Source: Breviolum minutum Mf 1.05b.01 (taxonomy: Eukaryota > Sar > Dinophyceae > Suessiales > Symbiodiniaceae). Taken from it: a stretch of 64,000 bases of DNA. A model generated the notes under the pieces. That model was given only the letters and a program-made list of their open reading frames with translations. It ran no database searches and was not told where the DNA came from. Below, one piece after another: positions 35,848-49,490 of the stretch. Both the position numbers and the translations under genes were made by a program. The DNA is taken from positions 89,287 through 153,286 of the forward strand of contig DF239915.1 of NCBI GenBank assembly GCA_000507305.1, in the 5' to 3' direction. The stretch's first letter is position 1; each line of letters begins with the position of its first letter.

Positions 35848-37020
35848 TCACAACATTTCAACCCCCTGGCAAGTAGAAACACAATCCCTTAGAGTGAAGA
35901 GGGCCTCTATTGCTTCCAGCTTCCCTGAACTGATGCTCATGACCACATCTGGTGGTGGTCTCTGCGGCACCGCCTGACCCCGGGTTGGTTTCACCTTCAC
36001 ACAACCTTTATAGATCATGACGCAATAGACTGCCGAAATGCTGGCACCACCATAAGTAAGAAATAAGAATTTATATATAAGCATCTTCCAGGTGTGCATG
36101 CGTATGTCTAAAGAGCGGGTCTGTGTTACAATTGGTATTGGACCATGTTGGACCCAGCAGCTCTACATAATACATGATGAAACACGAATTTTGTGTTTAA
36201 CTGTTTAACTGTTTAACTGTCTGTTAATGTCTGGCCCTTTCCCACAGTGTCCTGGAGAGCTTTTGTGTCGCCTGCCGAAACGAGGTGTCACAAGTTGATA
36301 CAAGTTGGATGGTTTCCCTTTCTTGCATGTGAAGCGGAAGTTGTGAAGTTAATGTAAAGATTCAAAAGAAGTGCATAGGGAAAAATGTGCCAACATTTAC
36401 TACAGTGTACATATTATCATATCATGTTATGAACAACAACGATTCGATTCGATCATGTCACCATCTCCTGAATGAACTTCAACCATCTCCACCTGATGAT
36501 TCAGTCTCCTCGTGCTGCCAATCGTCCGATTGGGAGAGCTCAACTTCATCTCTCCCTCTGAGACCTCAAGAACCGGCACAAAGTTCCATCCACGGTCCCT
36601 GAGACTGAACATACACATTATGATAGATGAATCAATTTTAGATGATATCAACTGATATATAATTATCATAGACATATCATTAAATTATGATTTATATGAT
36701 ATACGTAAGCAAATGCCAGGAAATCAGAGGTTGAACCGAACCATGTTGGAAGACTCATTTTGGGTTTGTCTGTTCTAGTTCCCTCGTTTAAAGGGATCCC
36801 TAAAGGTGGACATCAGTGGCCACTGACATTCACTTCATGCAAGGGGCTTTGAGTACCTTCTTGCGGTCGCAGGGCCATGCCCCCCTCGGTCCAGTCTGGG
36901 AAGTCCATCTTTGGCAGTTGAAATCGGCCGAGAACCGGAAATCTTCGCTGAGCATCTTGGGAGACATCCTCGCAGGGACGCGGGGGCTTGCAAGCTCATG
37001 TAATAGCAGAATTGCATTCA
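35848..37020 (-). CDS. Unrecognised gene, candidate exons
   Basis: Two minus-strand stretches look coding. About 36980-36858 reads EDVSQDAQRRFPVLGRFQLP followed by KMDFPDWTEGGMALRPQE and a GTACTC donor. About 36060-35890 reads YGGASISAVYCVMIYKGCVK followed by VVMSISSGKLEAIEALFTL. They may belong to one gene; no family is recognised. The stretch between contains the tandem GTTTAACT repeats near 36195-36225. Confidence 0.3.
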
Positions 37021-37139
37021 TTGCTCAGGTCTGCCGACCAAGTGCCAGTTCAGTCTGTGGCTTACAGGCTTACCAGTTGCAAGATATGCAGGGTATGCTC
37101 AAAAGAAATTAAGAAATTCAATTCCAAGAACTTATGAAA

Positions 37140-38850
37140 AGGAAGGAAGAAGATGCAGAAGCCTCACTTGCAACATGCATAGCGTTGGAAGCAGGCAGCA
37201 CCATACCAGTTCACCTTTAACAAGTCCATTTCTCTTCTGGCGTAGAAGTATACATGGACAAAATAGCATCAAACATGTGCAAGTCTGCTGGCACCCAAGC
37301 GGCAAAGGGCATGCAATACAATGACCATTACCAACCCCAACTAACTTCCTGCTCTTGCTACGCCTCGTAGGCCGACCCAACAGGAGACACCATGGAAACA
37401 GCCAGGCAAACCCTGCCAATTCCATCTGCATAAACCTTAACTATATAATATATACGTTGTTTCATCGTTTATCAAGTCCTCAATCTGAATCTTCACCGTA
37501 CTTCCCAGCCGATATGTCTCTGCAATCTTGTGCATCAGTTCATCATTCTCCTGGCTAAGCAGACCACGTAATTCTGGTGAGACCTTTCTACATATTGCAT
37601 CATATTGCTTTTCAGCTGGGATCTGTGGCGTCCTCCATCATGGGGACAGGTACCAATGCATCAACTTCTGCTTCAATATCAACGCGGATGCCATCGAGAA
37701 GGGAGATCTCAGTGGCATAAGAGTCAAGCGGTTTTTCTTGTGCCCAATATTTTCATTTATGTCATGTGCAATACACCAACCAAAAAAAAAAACTACACCC
37801 CGGAAGTTTAACATGGCGCCTGAAAAATGATGTTGGGGTGATATATTTTTCAGGGGCTATGTTAAATTTCAGGTGGGTAATCCAATTGCAAATTCCATTT
37901 TTTCGCAGTGAATGTACTTGGATGTGACACAAAAATCACTCCAAAGGGACCTCGACGACTTGCCCAGAGAACTGGTCGCCCACTTTCAGATCTGCTAAAC
38001 TTTTTCTCTCAACCTGAGAGGCGATGGCAAAACGATGCCACAAGATAAACAGAAGATATGATTTGATATTGGAATGAATTCACACAAAAAGTATAGAATG
38101 AAGATGATTGACATGAAGGATGGAAGAGGTTTGACAAGTTTTGGCGACAATTCTTGAAAACGTGATGCTTTTCTGCGCGCCTCTCGGTGTCCCAAAGGCT
38201 CATGGACATTACAAATCCTCAGAGCAGTTCATGACGAACAGCAAAAGATCTTGACAGAAGCCAGCAGCACTTGGGCATCATAGTGTCTGATAGTGTAATT
38301 CAGCAACTACTCACATTGCATGGTATCTGGACCCCTTCTCTTGCCATTGAGCTTCTGCAAGGGTACTTCTGAAACCAAACGTACCTGTTCCGCATTCTGA
38401 ACCGCTGTACCGCCAGCAACTGGTCTTCGACCCGCACCCCTGGGTCGAGAATTGGCCACCCTGTCCTCAAGGCAAGGTGAAGGTGAAACAATCAGCTCCT
38501 TTGTAATGGCTACATGACTAAAGCAAACTCGCTAAAATCTCTACACATGCACCGGCAACCAGCCATGTGTACATGAAATCTCCGAAAAGAGAGGGAGGGA
38601 GGCAGAAGTGACTAAAATGATGGTACATATTGGTTACATTGTAAAAGGTACAAGTATTTATCAAATTACATTATGCCACAGTTTTCATTGATCTTTTTTC
38701 CAAAGCCAATGCTGCCAAGGCTCCATGTGCAATTTCACTTTGCGTAGCAAGCTTGGACCTTTCTGCTTGAAGGTCAAGAAAATACAGGGGTGATAAATGA
38801 TCATTGCTTGATGTTTGATGGTTCATTTCATCTTCACACCTTTCCCTTGA
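37140..38850. other. No supported gene
   Basis: Short open frames only, A/T-rich, with a poly-A tract near 37782. I see no motif, RNA gene or repeat that I can support. Confidence 0.4.
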
Positions 38851-38879
38851 TCAAACATATCATGACATATCAACTTTGG

Positions 38880-39467
38880 AATCTGATTTTCTTTGGAATT
38901 GCAACAGGGCAATATACCTTGAATTGAATGCATTTGAAGCACTGATGGGTGCTGCAGGCATCTCTTCTTCTTTCACAACTCGCTTCACAGCCTCCAAGTT
39001 TTCGGGTTGCAACAGCCTCACGGCACCGAGCTCCAAGGGCAGATGGGTCACTGGTGGGTCTGCCTTCTCCCCACCTCTAAATATGCCGTGTCTCATCAAT
39101 GATCAAACTGCATAGACTGCTCAAGATTTTTGGAAGAATGATCACGACTTGTTACTTGAAACTAGCTTCAACACGAATCACTAATCCAACGCCAGCCTTA
39201 GGACGACTTTTCGTTTGTGCTTGCTGGTCAACTTGATAGATGCTTGGGCTGCAACTTGTTCAAGCTGACTTGTTGAAAGCTCTTGCAAATGTTCGTGCAA
39301 CATCCTGAACTCCTCGACACAGCATGTGAAGAGATCTGAATCTAAGTTCAATGGAAACGGCCACAGCTATTTATCACGCTGATGCTTTCTGAACTCACTT
39401 GCAGGCCAGCGTCCACATCACGAAATTCTTGTTTCACTGCGCTTTGCTTGTCGCCAGCCTGCGACAT
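38880..39467 (-). CDS. Hypothetical small protein with helical N-terminus
   Basis: Exon 1 starts at ATG 39467 and reads MSQAGDKQSAVKQEFRDVDA. The next exon (about 39350-39184) reads LFTCCVEEFRMLHEHLQELS then TSQLEQVAAQASIKLTSKHK and RKVVLRLALD before a stop. A further stretch at about 39060-38900 (LPLELGAVRLLQPENLEAVK, RVVKEEEMPAAPISASNAF) is either a continuation reached by splicing inside RKVVLR..., or a separate gene. The exon 1 donor may be GC (G|GCCTGC), which restores the frame to the second exon. A short Lys-rich, helical protein with no recognised family. Confidence 0.45.
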
Positions 39468-39914
39468 ACTGTACACTGAAACAAGAAAGGCAGTGCTTGG
39501 ATTCTTTGCGATTCCTTACGGTTGAGAGAACAAGCCCATTTTGCAGGTTCACATAATCATACCGGACAGGCTTCTGATGGCAGGGCTGCAAGGCCCGTTA
39601 AACCAAAACAAAGAGCAATTGAGCAAAAAGCATTGAAAAAATAAGTTGCAGCATCTTGCACCATCCCACATCAATGGGCGAAGCATAGGGGAGTAAATCT
39701 ATTGAAGTGCCACTTGGCTTCGGCAACCTCTGTCAATGATGTCCCATCATCCCAACGAGACCGACCGCCTTAGAGGCTTTCACTCCAGCCCTGCGCCAAA
39801 GGGTGCCAGCCAGGCCTGTCCAAAGTCGAGAGGCAAAGGACGAATGATGACAATCAATGAGAATTCATGTTGGGGTTATTTCAAGCATCACTCATCACTT
39901 CTGTATATCCTCGT

Positions 39915-41880
39915 TCAGTGCAAGCAAAGACCACTAAGAGCTACGACTTTGAAAGTACTGACCCACATTGAGTCTACAGCAGCAGCACTGGCTGTACCTT
40001 GGACAGCCCTCGGAACATCCCCACCTGCAACAACTGTCAATTGTCCAGCTCCAGAAGGGGCTGGCCGTGCAAAGGGTACCTGTTGCCTCCTTGAATCTGA
40101 GTGCAGTCCTCGACAGAATGTCACAATGTTGCGCACGAGTCACGAGTCCCAAGATGAGCGTCATGAAGGGGGGGAACATGTGCAAAATTGTGCACAGGCG
40201 TGAACCCCTGGCATGGGTGCGGATGCTCCCAAACCCGTGTTTCTTTGTTCCACAGGCTCTCCTACTGTATCTTTTATCGAGCAGCTTGGTCTGAACAGTG
40301 CTGCAGATTCCGCTGCATGCGGAACAACACTTTGCATGGCAACAGGCAAGGGCCACCAGTCTGTAGACTAGCTCTGCAAGGTGTTTGCCATGCTTGGTCA
40401 AAAAGACCGTTCTCTGGGTCTGTGTGTGTGAGTGTGTGTTAAAGTGAGTTGGCTTTCTTCATCGCTTCACAAGTAACAATGATGAGAGACTGCTCAACTT
40501 CATTTGTGGAGTGGCCAATGAAAACAATTGCTCAAAAAGCCGTAAAGTCAGGATCCCCAGCCAAATGCCGCAGAAAACAGGTGTGGCTGCACATGACAAG
40601 AGCTGCTAAACTGCTCAACTGCTCTGTTTGCTATCAGTCAAAAGGGCCTGCACCAATTGGTCGCCAATCAAACGGAACAGGACCTCATATTGAAAAATGT
40701 CAACCCCAGCTACTTGGCTCCCGACGTCATCAGTGAAATCGCATTAGAAATTACTGTCCAACTCGGAGCCCTGCAGTTTTCTGATCCGTTGTTGGGCGAA
40801 ATGCCCTGACTTGATCCTGTAACAAAATAGCTGTGACTTGAGGCACAACTCATGGTAATATCATATCCCCCACCTCCAGGTAAATGCCACGGGACAGCCA
40901 TGGCTCCAACCCCTGCAATATCGGCGCAAAGAAATTGCACCCACCAGAAGGTGTCTGTGCAAAACGCACCACACAGCCGTTGTCCGGAGAATCCTGCAAT
41001 GCTTTCGGAACAAAGGATTTCCGGCGGGAGATGTGAAAGACAGCAATCAGAAATTTGCTACTTTACATTCCCTTCTGCTGCTCTGTCATAACGTATGCCA
41101 TGCTTTACCTCCAAGTCATTGGTCCATCAGTTTGTCACACCCAGCCTCACGGCTTGAAGCTGGTGGTTCGGGTAGATGCATTGACAACTGTGAGGCTGCA
41201 GAGAGGCGTGCTGCTGTTAGTGGCAACGGATGACTAACATCTGAAAAGACCAGATCCAACAACGTGGTTCGCAGCTCAGCTTGCGTAAGCAAACCTTCCG
41301 TCTCAATATCATAGATGGGAAGACGTGTCCAGGCCATGGCAAGTATGGCGGCTGATGCAAGTGAAGCACATGATTGTGCAGTTGGACTTGAGAGAAATAA
41401 AAGACTTTGGGCAGTCAACCCCATCCCTGGAGGGGCCTGGTGTTGCAGAGCCATGTGCAAACTTCTGGCATAGCTGTCCCCAGCACAAACATCAAAACCC
41501 GCAAGTCCGGACACGTGCTTGTGAAGCAATAGCAGGAGCTGGAAGATTGGCCAACCAGATCTAATCAGCATTCGCCAACCGAAGGCTTGTAGAATATTGA
41601 AGTCAGCCTCTAAGGCTGTCCTGACATCATGCTCCAACTGGAGGCCTTCAACGAGATGTATGGCCACACTTCCAAGTGGACAGTCTACAATTGTTGCTGA
41701 CCTTTGAAAGTCTGCTACCACTGCCAGCGCCTCAAAAGCTGCGTCCGAATGGTCACGTGTCTGGGGATTGGCTGCCCGATACAGGCTCCCTCGCAATGAA
41801 GTCCAAGATCCCGAACATTCCACATCCACCTCAGCTGCCACACAGAGCACCACCGCAGCCCATGCCAAGGCCCTCGCCAT
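39915..41880 (-). CDS. Secreted or membrane hypothetical protein, first exon 254 codons
   Basis: The main exon runs from ATG 41880 to about 41116. Residues 1-16 (MARALAWAAVVLCVAA) form a typical signal peptide with small residues at the cleavage position. The mature part has a Cys near residue 22 and a hydrophobic stretch SGWPIFQLLLLLHK. There is no recognised domain. Minus-strand stretches near 40330-40200 (MQSVVPHAAESAALFRPS) and 40110-39970 (PFARPAPSGAGQLTVVAGGD) may be later exons. The first exon is convincing, the remainder speculative. Confidence 0.5.
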
Positions 41881-42784
41881 GGGTTTGCTGCGTTCATCTC
41901 ATCCATGGTGGGATGTCAAACTCTCCACACCACGAAATCATTTTAGTATCTGCTGCTGAGGTTCCTTGATGCTTCAACATTTCAACTTTGTCGACTGTCA
42001 AATTGTAATTACTCGGAAAAAGGATGAAAAAGGATTGCATTAAAGTGAGCTTCGTCTTGAGTCAAGTGAGTTGATCTAAAGACTTGAGCTGGCAACAATG
42101 TGAAAGCATGCTTCAGCTGTTTCATGATTTCAACACTCTAGCCTAGAATCGGGGAGGAGAGGAGGAAAAAAAAAGGTACCCTCTTCATCATGTTTCCAGG
42201 TTTGATTTGAGTGTAGGCTTGAGGTCACGTCCAAAGCTGAGAAGCTGCAGTAAGAGAGAAACCTACTGGAACATCATCTGCCAAATCCTTCTGAATTGTT
42301 GACCTTCTTGGCTGTGACTTAAGCAGTGCTTCAACCTGAGTGCAGCACAGCGCATCCACCTTGAACAAATTCCAGTTGATATGGCCTGCACCGTTTTTGG
42401 AGCGATCTCTAATTAACCCACCAACGTGCCAGTCTGATACCCATGAAGCCTGGGGAGACGTGTCAAGAAAACAGCTTCAGTGAGCGGAGGCCGTTGGTTC
42501 TGAGTGTAGTAGGCTGTGAGCTTCCTGCACCCATGGAAGGAATTTTCCGTGGTTTGCGTCTGGTGACCAAGTATCAATAATGAGTTCAATATTATCTCAA
42601 CTCTCCAGCAAACATTTTGAAGCAAACTCCTCTGAAAGTGGCCCACCTGAGTAAGGAACAAGTTGGATAAAGTCTCGACAATAATATGTATTTACAATGT
42701 GAAATAATGAGAATTACCTCCAAATGTGATATGATCACGTGCAACCGTGTAATCCCTTATCTTTCACCCGCAATACCCACTAAG

Positions 42785-43174
42785 TCACGAGCAGAAAACG
42801 CGTAGTTGTGAATGCATGAGGCCTCCAAGGTCACCACAACGGAGCGATGCTCCAATCTTCGCAGAAAAGTGGGGCAAGGTGCCTCTGTGGTGTTGTCGCA
42901 CCAGGAGAAGGAATACCTGCTGCATGCCGGCAATCTTGAAAGTTTCAAGGCCCAAACATGTCCAAAGTAGCACTGATTCAATGAACAGCGCAGCGCACTC
43001 AGGGTAACATGTGAAGGCATACACTCCCTGGAAAATGCCAAAAAGTGCTGCACCTTCACAATCAGGATAGTGCCAATCCCATATGAAGAGACAATTGGAA
43101 AATTGACAAGCATGAGAATATGAGAATGCAAGGACATATTGGTACCAACTATTTTCAAGGAACTCTCTAGACAA
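42785..43174 (-). CDS. Hypothetical hydrophobic exon
   Basis: An uninterrupted 129-residue minus frame with natural composition: CLFIWDWHYPDCEGAALFGI, then CAALFIESVLLWTCLGLETF and MQQVFLLLVRQHHRG. Two of these are long enough for membrane helices. No family is recognised, and neither the start codon nor the splice borders are certain. Confidence 0.35.
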   Translation of the reverse strand: MSREFLENSWYQYVLAFSYSHACQFSNCLFIWDWHYPDCEGAALFGIFQGVYAFTCYPECAALFIESVLLWTCLGLETFKIAGMQQVFLLLVRQHHRGTLPHFSAKIGASLRCGDLGGLMHSQLRVFCS

Positions 43175-43209
43175 GGATGCAATAAGTCCTGCCGACCTCG
43201 CAGCATCGC

Positions 43210-46200
43210 ATCTCCATAAAGCTCTGCGTTTATGTTGGTTAAATTAGCTGCTGGGAGATATTGCTGGGATTATCGGTTATATGTGGTCAGAACGGTTAGT
43301 TTGAGCTTGGAGGAGGGCCAAAGCAGCTGAACCGAAGACCAATTTGCAGCTGGCTAAGGGCACAATTGCAAGGAGTATATGTAATGTTCGGATGGGTTTG
43401 TATTGGATTCCGTACCGATAGAAGCAAGTATAGATAGATATAATGATAAATATATATATATGCATCAGCGTGCATCAGCAGATCATTGATTTCATCACCC
43501 TGAAGGGCTTTCGAAATTGATTACCAAGCGAGGCACTTGAGCCCAATATGCCTGTCAGTCGGGAGCTTTGTCTACACAAAACCATGCCTCACAAAATATG
43601 CAGGTGATTGCATGTGAATGTGTGCTGGATGTTTCCCAAATCCTAGAATTTTCAGATTGTCCAACCCATTTTCCGCTCACTGCCACCACGAATCTGCGAT
43701 CACATATTAGCAGTGTCAGTGCCCTTCTGCTACTAGATGTTCAGCTACACCTGTGCACACCTAGGTCGACAAATCTTGACATTGCTGGAGTCATTTCCAC
43801 ATCCTGTGGGTGGCACTTTGAGGGTGAAGGATGTATCCATACCTTGGAATTTTCCAAGGTAAGGCCAGGGTTGGCTGCTTGGCGGCGAGGCATTTTTCTT
43901 CCAATCTCTCGGAGGCGGGCCAGCATCAAAAGCAACAACCTCCGAATCATAGGAGTTGAAACTGGCAGTGAAAGAAATGAAAGGTGCAAATGACTAGTTT
44001 TCCAAGCAAATACTCTTTTGTAACTGCATGTATATGCACTGTGTATATATGCACTGTTCATGGCAAATGGATGCAAATGCATGCCAATATATATATATAT
44101 ATATATGAACAAGTTGAACATGAACTTCAAAGGCTGAGCCATCCTGAGCTCCTCGCCAGGACCCATTTGCGCGTTGCACAAAGATAGGCCTCAGAAGCAT
44201 ATCACCACATCAGACCAGGGTAGCAATCGAAGGCGCTAAGGCACCCAACACCCGGAAGGACTGCAGGCTGCCCCTCCACCAGGTTCAGAAGTGTAAACGC
44301 CGCATTTGCACTGTACATCACTCAGCACTGAAATGTATGTGAAATGTATGTTGAATGTATAGAATATAGAATTTATGTGGATTCTTATGTGTTCCCTATC
44401 ACTGGCACAGACTGACACCGGACATCAGCAGACACAAATCAGCAACACTTAGGCCATCAACACATTCATCTCATCAACCCTTTCGAAGACTCAAGATCTC
44501 GCCTCAGTTCCATCTGCACCCGAAGGAGCCGAGCCTCAGCCGTTTTTGAGGCACGGATTCTGGGAAGTGAATGCTGGGCTGGCAGAGAATCGGTTCGACA
44601 GATTTTTCCATCATATTTTTTTCCCTCGGAAGTCCAGACCCTGCATCTTTGGCAAGGGTGCCCATGTCTTGACTCTTTGGCAATACATTGGCCATGGGAA
44701 ATTCTCCCTTGATTTTTTTGTGCACAGCTGACGAACTACCTGCCAAAAAATCAAGCCTCTCATCAAATCAAATCCTTTGAAATCCACGATATAACTTGCT
44801 GAGAAGCAATTAAAAGACACCTCACTAAACCCTTACCACTTCGGTCAGCTGTTTTTTTAAGCATATACACCTACACCAATCCTGTAAACACTTCAAGCTT
44901 CTAAGTTTCAAGAAGCTGTAAGCATCTGTAAGCCACAAGGCGCATTATAGGAAAAACTTCTGTGAAATGATCCATCTTGGACCTTTTCACACAGCTCCAC
45001 CATTCCAAGCTCAGTGCATCAACCAACCTGAAACGCCAGCATATGGGAAAATATAGCTATAGCTTAAAGTTTTGGAAAGGACATGTTTAATGCCAAATCC
45101 TGAAACGTATCGAGCTCCAACAGAGTGCCAGGAAAATCCCATCAAAAGGGTTGGTTGGTCTGTGCTGGGGAGCTGGTGAACTGATGTTAACAGTTTCACC
45201 GCGCTTAATCATGTTTATATCCTTTTATACAACCAGTACCAAGCAGCACTTGAGTATGTCCTGCTCAACCATGCTTAGCTGAATTCCAGCTTCTTCCAAC
45301 TTCCTTGGTCCAACCCCGGCAGAAAAAAAATCACTGAAAGCCAACAGTCAATAGACCTCTTGAGAAATCTTGCAACACACAATCAAATCAAACAGAGTCC
45401 TATTATCAAATATATCATCATGATAGTATATTACATCTAAGTACTTGATTTTCATGTGGTGCTTTTGGCTTCCTCACAGGCCCGCTATCTGATTGAGCAC
45501 CACTTAGTGCGACTTAGCATCAATATGAGCCTGTCAAAAGGCAGGTGCATCCAATGCTGAGATTGCAGCCAGCGGAGCACTTTGGCCACCCGAACCTGAG
45601 GTACTTCTATGAAGCACGTACCCTTGGAGGCAAAAACAAAATCCAATAGTACAGGAAATGTTGTTTATAAATACTTATCATCTATAATCACATAAAATCC
45701 CAACATATCCCAATCAAAACAGTGCAGAACATTTGATGAACCATCAGCCATCAGCAGCGACAAAAATGACCCCTCACTCTTTCGAAGTTTCTTCACTCCA
45801 CTCAGGTCCCACAAATCTAGCAGCTAGGCAGCTAGGAAGGAAAACCCTGAGGCCAAGCAGCCTTGCCATCAGCATATGGAGAAGGAGGTCCCACCAAGTC
45901 TGCATAAGACCATTGCATATCCTGAAGCAATGTGACCTAAATATACCTAAATGATGTGAATTTGCGGAGAAACAGAATTGATGAAAATTCTTTAAGCACA
46001 GCTCCTGCAAGGCATGATAAGCAGCATGCAAATGGCCATTGTAGGCTGGGATGAGCCTCGCACAGACTGGAAAAAGGACACAGAAAAGTTAACGAAAGTT
46101 GAGGCTCATTGAAGATCAAAACACTTCCTTTTTGATAATGTCTGACTCGATGTCAGCGCATGAGTTTCTAAGAGTTATGGGCTTATCGTGGGTTTCTTGA

Positions 46201-46540
46201 CACTGAGCATCAGACGGCCAAGGGCTCGATGGGAAGGTAGAGAAATTTGGTACGTTGGGCAAGCTGGGCAAATTCATGGATCCAAAAGCCTGGTTGACGT
46301 TGGTGAACCGGAATTTCTTGAGATGATTCTCTCATGCTGCAACAACAGGGAGAATGAACTATGACTCTAGTTCCCTTAAAAGGATGGATCCATTCTCAAT
46401 TTTGGGGGGTTCAATCAAGGAAGATGCTGCATGTATTTCTTAAATTATTACCTGTGACACTTCAAAAGAGTTTAAGGCAAACCAGCTTCATAGCTTCGTA
46501 AAACTCAGATGTTGGTTGGAATTATAGGATTCCAAGTCAG
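43210..46540. other. Mostly unassigned; weak exon candidates
   Basis: Candidate minus-strand exons at about 43960-43860 (TPMIRRLLLLMLARLREIGR), 44720-44500 (KSQDMGTLAKDAGSGLPREK) and 45930-45780 (QTWWDLLLHMLMARLLGLRV) have protein-like composition but no family match and no linkage. A (TA)n run lies at about 44089-44106. Nothing else is supported. Confidence 0.25.
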
Positions 46541-46555
46541 TGTTCTCATCGCTTA

Positions 46556-48018
46556 TCATCTTAACATCAACCAAGCCAGCTCGCAAAAAAACATCTTATT
46601 CATTAGATTATTGATTGATTCTATCATGCTTGCATTTTGCTCGCGACTCAGCATCATCAGCCATACCGTGAACATGACCCTGCAGGCCGCTGCAGGTACA
46701 ACAATCCAAAACCAGCTCCTGCCTGGCTCGAGATCTCCAAAGAATCTCCCCCACGCCATCTGTCCAAAGGCATTGTCTGAGTTTCTTGGCTCCTCGGCGT
46801 CTTGCAAAAACGCATGCACCGTCAATCACGGCCGAAAGAAGGGCCAGTCATGAAACAAACCCAAACAAATCTTGCTTGCTTGATCTGCTTGCTTCCGACG
46901 CCCAGAACGGGGATGATAACCCACAAAGTGACTTGACTTGTATTGATCATTGCTGGAAGATTCGTTGCTGCCGCGGTGCATGAATGACTTTGTGGCTTCT
47001 GGCTCAGGTTGTTCCAGCATCTTCTTCTCTTCTACATGCGTCTGCAACGTGCAAAAATGCTTGTCTGTCCCTTTCTGCACGAATCTGCTGACCATGCTTT
47101 GAAAAAAACAGGCATGTGACGATGTGACGGGATGTATCTTGTCCGGGTGCACCTGCAGCTCCACTTCCAACTCATCAAAGCGAGTCGACAGAGATTGGTG
47201 CGTCTGGCTGGTGGCTAGCATTAAAGAATGCTGCCTAGGCAGAGATGGAAGAAGCTGGAAATGTGGTCGAAAAGCGGCAGCTAGTTCTTTGCTGCCAAGA
47301 AACGCTTGAACTTCTTCCATCAATTGCACCTCGCATGATTTGCGGCTTCCGGACACTTGAAAAGCACACAAAGAATCCCTTGACTAGCTTAGAACAGCCC
47401 TGTAACTTACAGTATGCCTCATGCCTTGCAAAAATATCCTAGATTCATGAAGTCATATGCAGTCTGCTCGGTTCAGTCCATTTTCCCGGTGCACGTTACC
47501 CAACTCCCAACCCAGCTTCAGCCCCAGGCACCAGCTGCTCAGAAAACCCACCACGATTGGCTGTCAAGTCCACCAAGCTGTGCTGCACCTCTGGCGATTA
47601 CATAGTACGTGTTTTTTTGTGCATATGTAAGTCCAGAAAATCAAGAAGTATGAAATATCTTTTTATAAACATGAAAATCTTTGGAGCTTAGACCATGTTT
47701 TGTTCTTCTTCTGAATTTTCGGAAAACTCAGAAAGTATTGGCGCATGCCTTTCCTACAACGACACACTAGAGATCATGGTAGACAGGAGGCCCGCCAAGC
47801 CCCAAATCCCACAAATCCCAGTCCTGCTTCAGTTGGGTTTGCAGCTGGGCTTCACGTTCACTGGCTTGTGCCTTTGCCCACGTCCCACCAGCAAAAATGC
47901 GGGGCATCCAACAGCAATGACTTGAGAGGGTCAAATGCCGTTCACCAAACACCAGGCCCAAAGCAGGTGTTGAGGGAACTTCACTTGACTTGCTGTGATC
48001 ATACATACACTCATACAT
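46556..48018 (-). CDS. Unrecognised gene with helical exons
   Basis: Minus-strand candidates in order. About 47900-47767 reads TWAKAQASEREAQLQTQLKQ, a charged helix. About 47345-47150 reads EVQLMEEVQAFLGSKELAAA, then FRPHFQLLPSLPRQHSLMLA and STRFDELEVELQ. About 46825-46680 reads SWFWIVVPAAACRVMFTVWL, a possible membrane helix. The middle exon is the best of the three. No domain family is recognised, and I cannot show they are joined. Confidence 0.35.
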
Positions 48019-48384
48019 ACATGCATATAGATATATACTTATATACTTATATGTGACTTATATCTGATATTGTTTTTTATGATTTTGTGATATTTTTTGT
48101 ATGTCGGCAATCAGTGAGGGATGTCTTTGTCAGTCTCCTGCAAATGACTTTGCATGACCTTGCCCTCCGGCCTCATGATCTGGGATTTTAGAACAAGCTG
48201 CCTCTACTTGCTGGACCAAAGACCTTGCTGCGAATGAGAACGAGAGGATAAGAATATCGGAAAGAACATCGGCAAAATCCGCGTTTTGCATGGTTTCGTG
48301 CAAACTGGAGATATGCATAGATATGCAGGATGACTTCATCTCTAGTTACTCTCATCCACCCGATTTTGACACACCTCGTACGAG

Positions 48385-48385
<1 letters not shown>

Positions 48386-48477
<92 letters not shown>
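48386..48477 (+). repeat. (ATC)n microsatellite, about 30 units
   Basis: Pure ATC repeats ending at an undetermined base (N at 48478). Read on the minus strand it would be poly-Asp; there is no evidence it is translated. Confidence 0.95.
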
Positions 48478-48480
48478 NCC

Positions 48481-48630
48481 TCATCATCATCCTCATCCTC
48501 ATCCTCATCCTCATCCTCATCCTCATCCTCATCCTCATCCTCATCCTCATCCTCATCCTCATCCTCATCCTCATCCTCATCCTCATCCTCATCCTCATCC
48601 TCATCCTCATCCTCATCCTCATCCTCATCC
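48481..48630 (+). repeat. (CTCATC)n hexanucleotide array, about 24 units
   Basis: Directly after the (ATC)n array and the single N, the period changes to an almost perfect CTCATC hexamer. The hexamer looks derived from the ATC array by one substitution that then spread. Not considered coding. Confidence 0.95.
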
Positions 48631-49287
48631 ACCACCACACCAGCCACAACATGCCACAACAACTACTGTACAGTATCTACAACAGTACCGACTCTTCATC
48701 CAAGAAACTGTGCCAAACCTTCTCGCTCTGCCAAGCAGGTCTTGTATGTCTCCCGCATCTCCTTGACCTGGGCTGCATCCACGGGTGCGAGAACTCCATG
48801 AGGCACCTTGAGTCACCTCGACACACCTTGCCTCATTGACCAATGGTGACAGCTGTGCTGGCAATTCTTTGATGAGGCCATTCAGCTGCTCCTGGCTGCG
48901 ATGAAATCATTTGCATGGCACAGCATGGCAATGGTAAATCGTATCCGTCGTACTCTTCGCACATCATCTCAATCATCTAGTCCTGAAGTCGCTCTTGACC
49001 CACTGACAACATGTTCCTTGGCTCAATGTTGTGGTTGCTGACATTGCTCCCTCCTTGTTTTTGTAACTGTCCAAATCTGACCCAGAAAGCCTATTAGCAT
49101 AGACCAAGCATCCACATCCGATGCAAATCATGCTGGACTTCTAAAAGTTCTCGCTTGCTTGCGGGAGCAGGTGTCATGCGCATCAGCCCATCAATAAATT
49201 CTTCCTGTGAAAGGGCACCTCGATAGCCATGTTTGCAATCAGCAATCAACAAAGGGGGGAAAAATGCAATCAACTAGACAGTGTGGA

Positions 49288-49490
49288 TTAAGCAACAATG
49301 CTTGACTCCGAGACTCCCATCATCTTGCAGCATTCTACTCTCAGAATTGTTTCATCAAAAGATGCTGCTTCTTGGAACTCCAAGTGTGAAGGCAGGTTGA
49401 AAACACTCACAAAACGACGTAGAAAAGGTTTGGGATGAATTTCAGCAAATTTGCAAATGCTTCTGACTTTGCTATTCTGCAATGGCTGCT
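49288..49490 (-). CDS. Candidate C-terminal exon, possibly of the first channel gene
   Basis: The minus frame reads VRSICKFAEIHPKPFLRRFV, then SVFNLPSHLEFQEAASFDET and ILRVECCKMMGVSESSIVA before a stop at 49288. Composition is natural and it lies downstream of the voltage-gated channel exons in the same orientation. It could be that protein's end or a separate gene. Confidence 0.35.

Noticed and set aside
39736..40203. 155-codon plus-strand frame
   Set aside because: The minus strand is equally open and lies downstream of the signal-peptide exon in the expected orientation; neither shows a domain.
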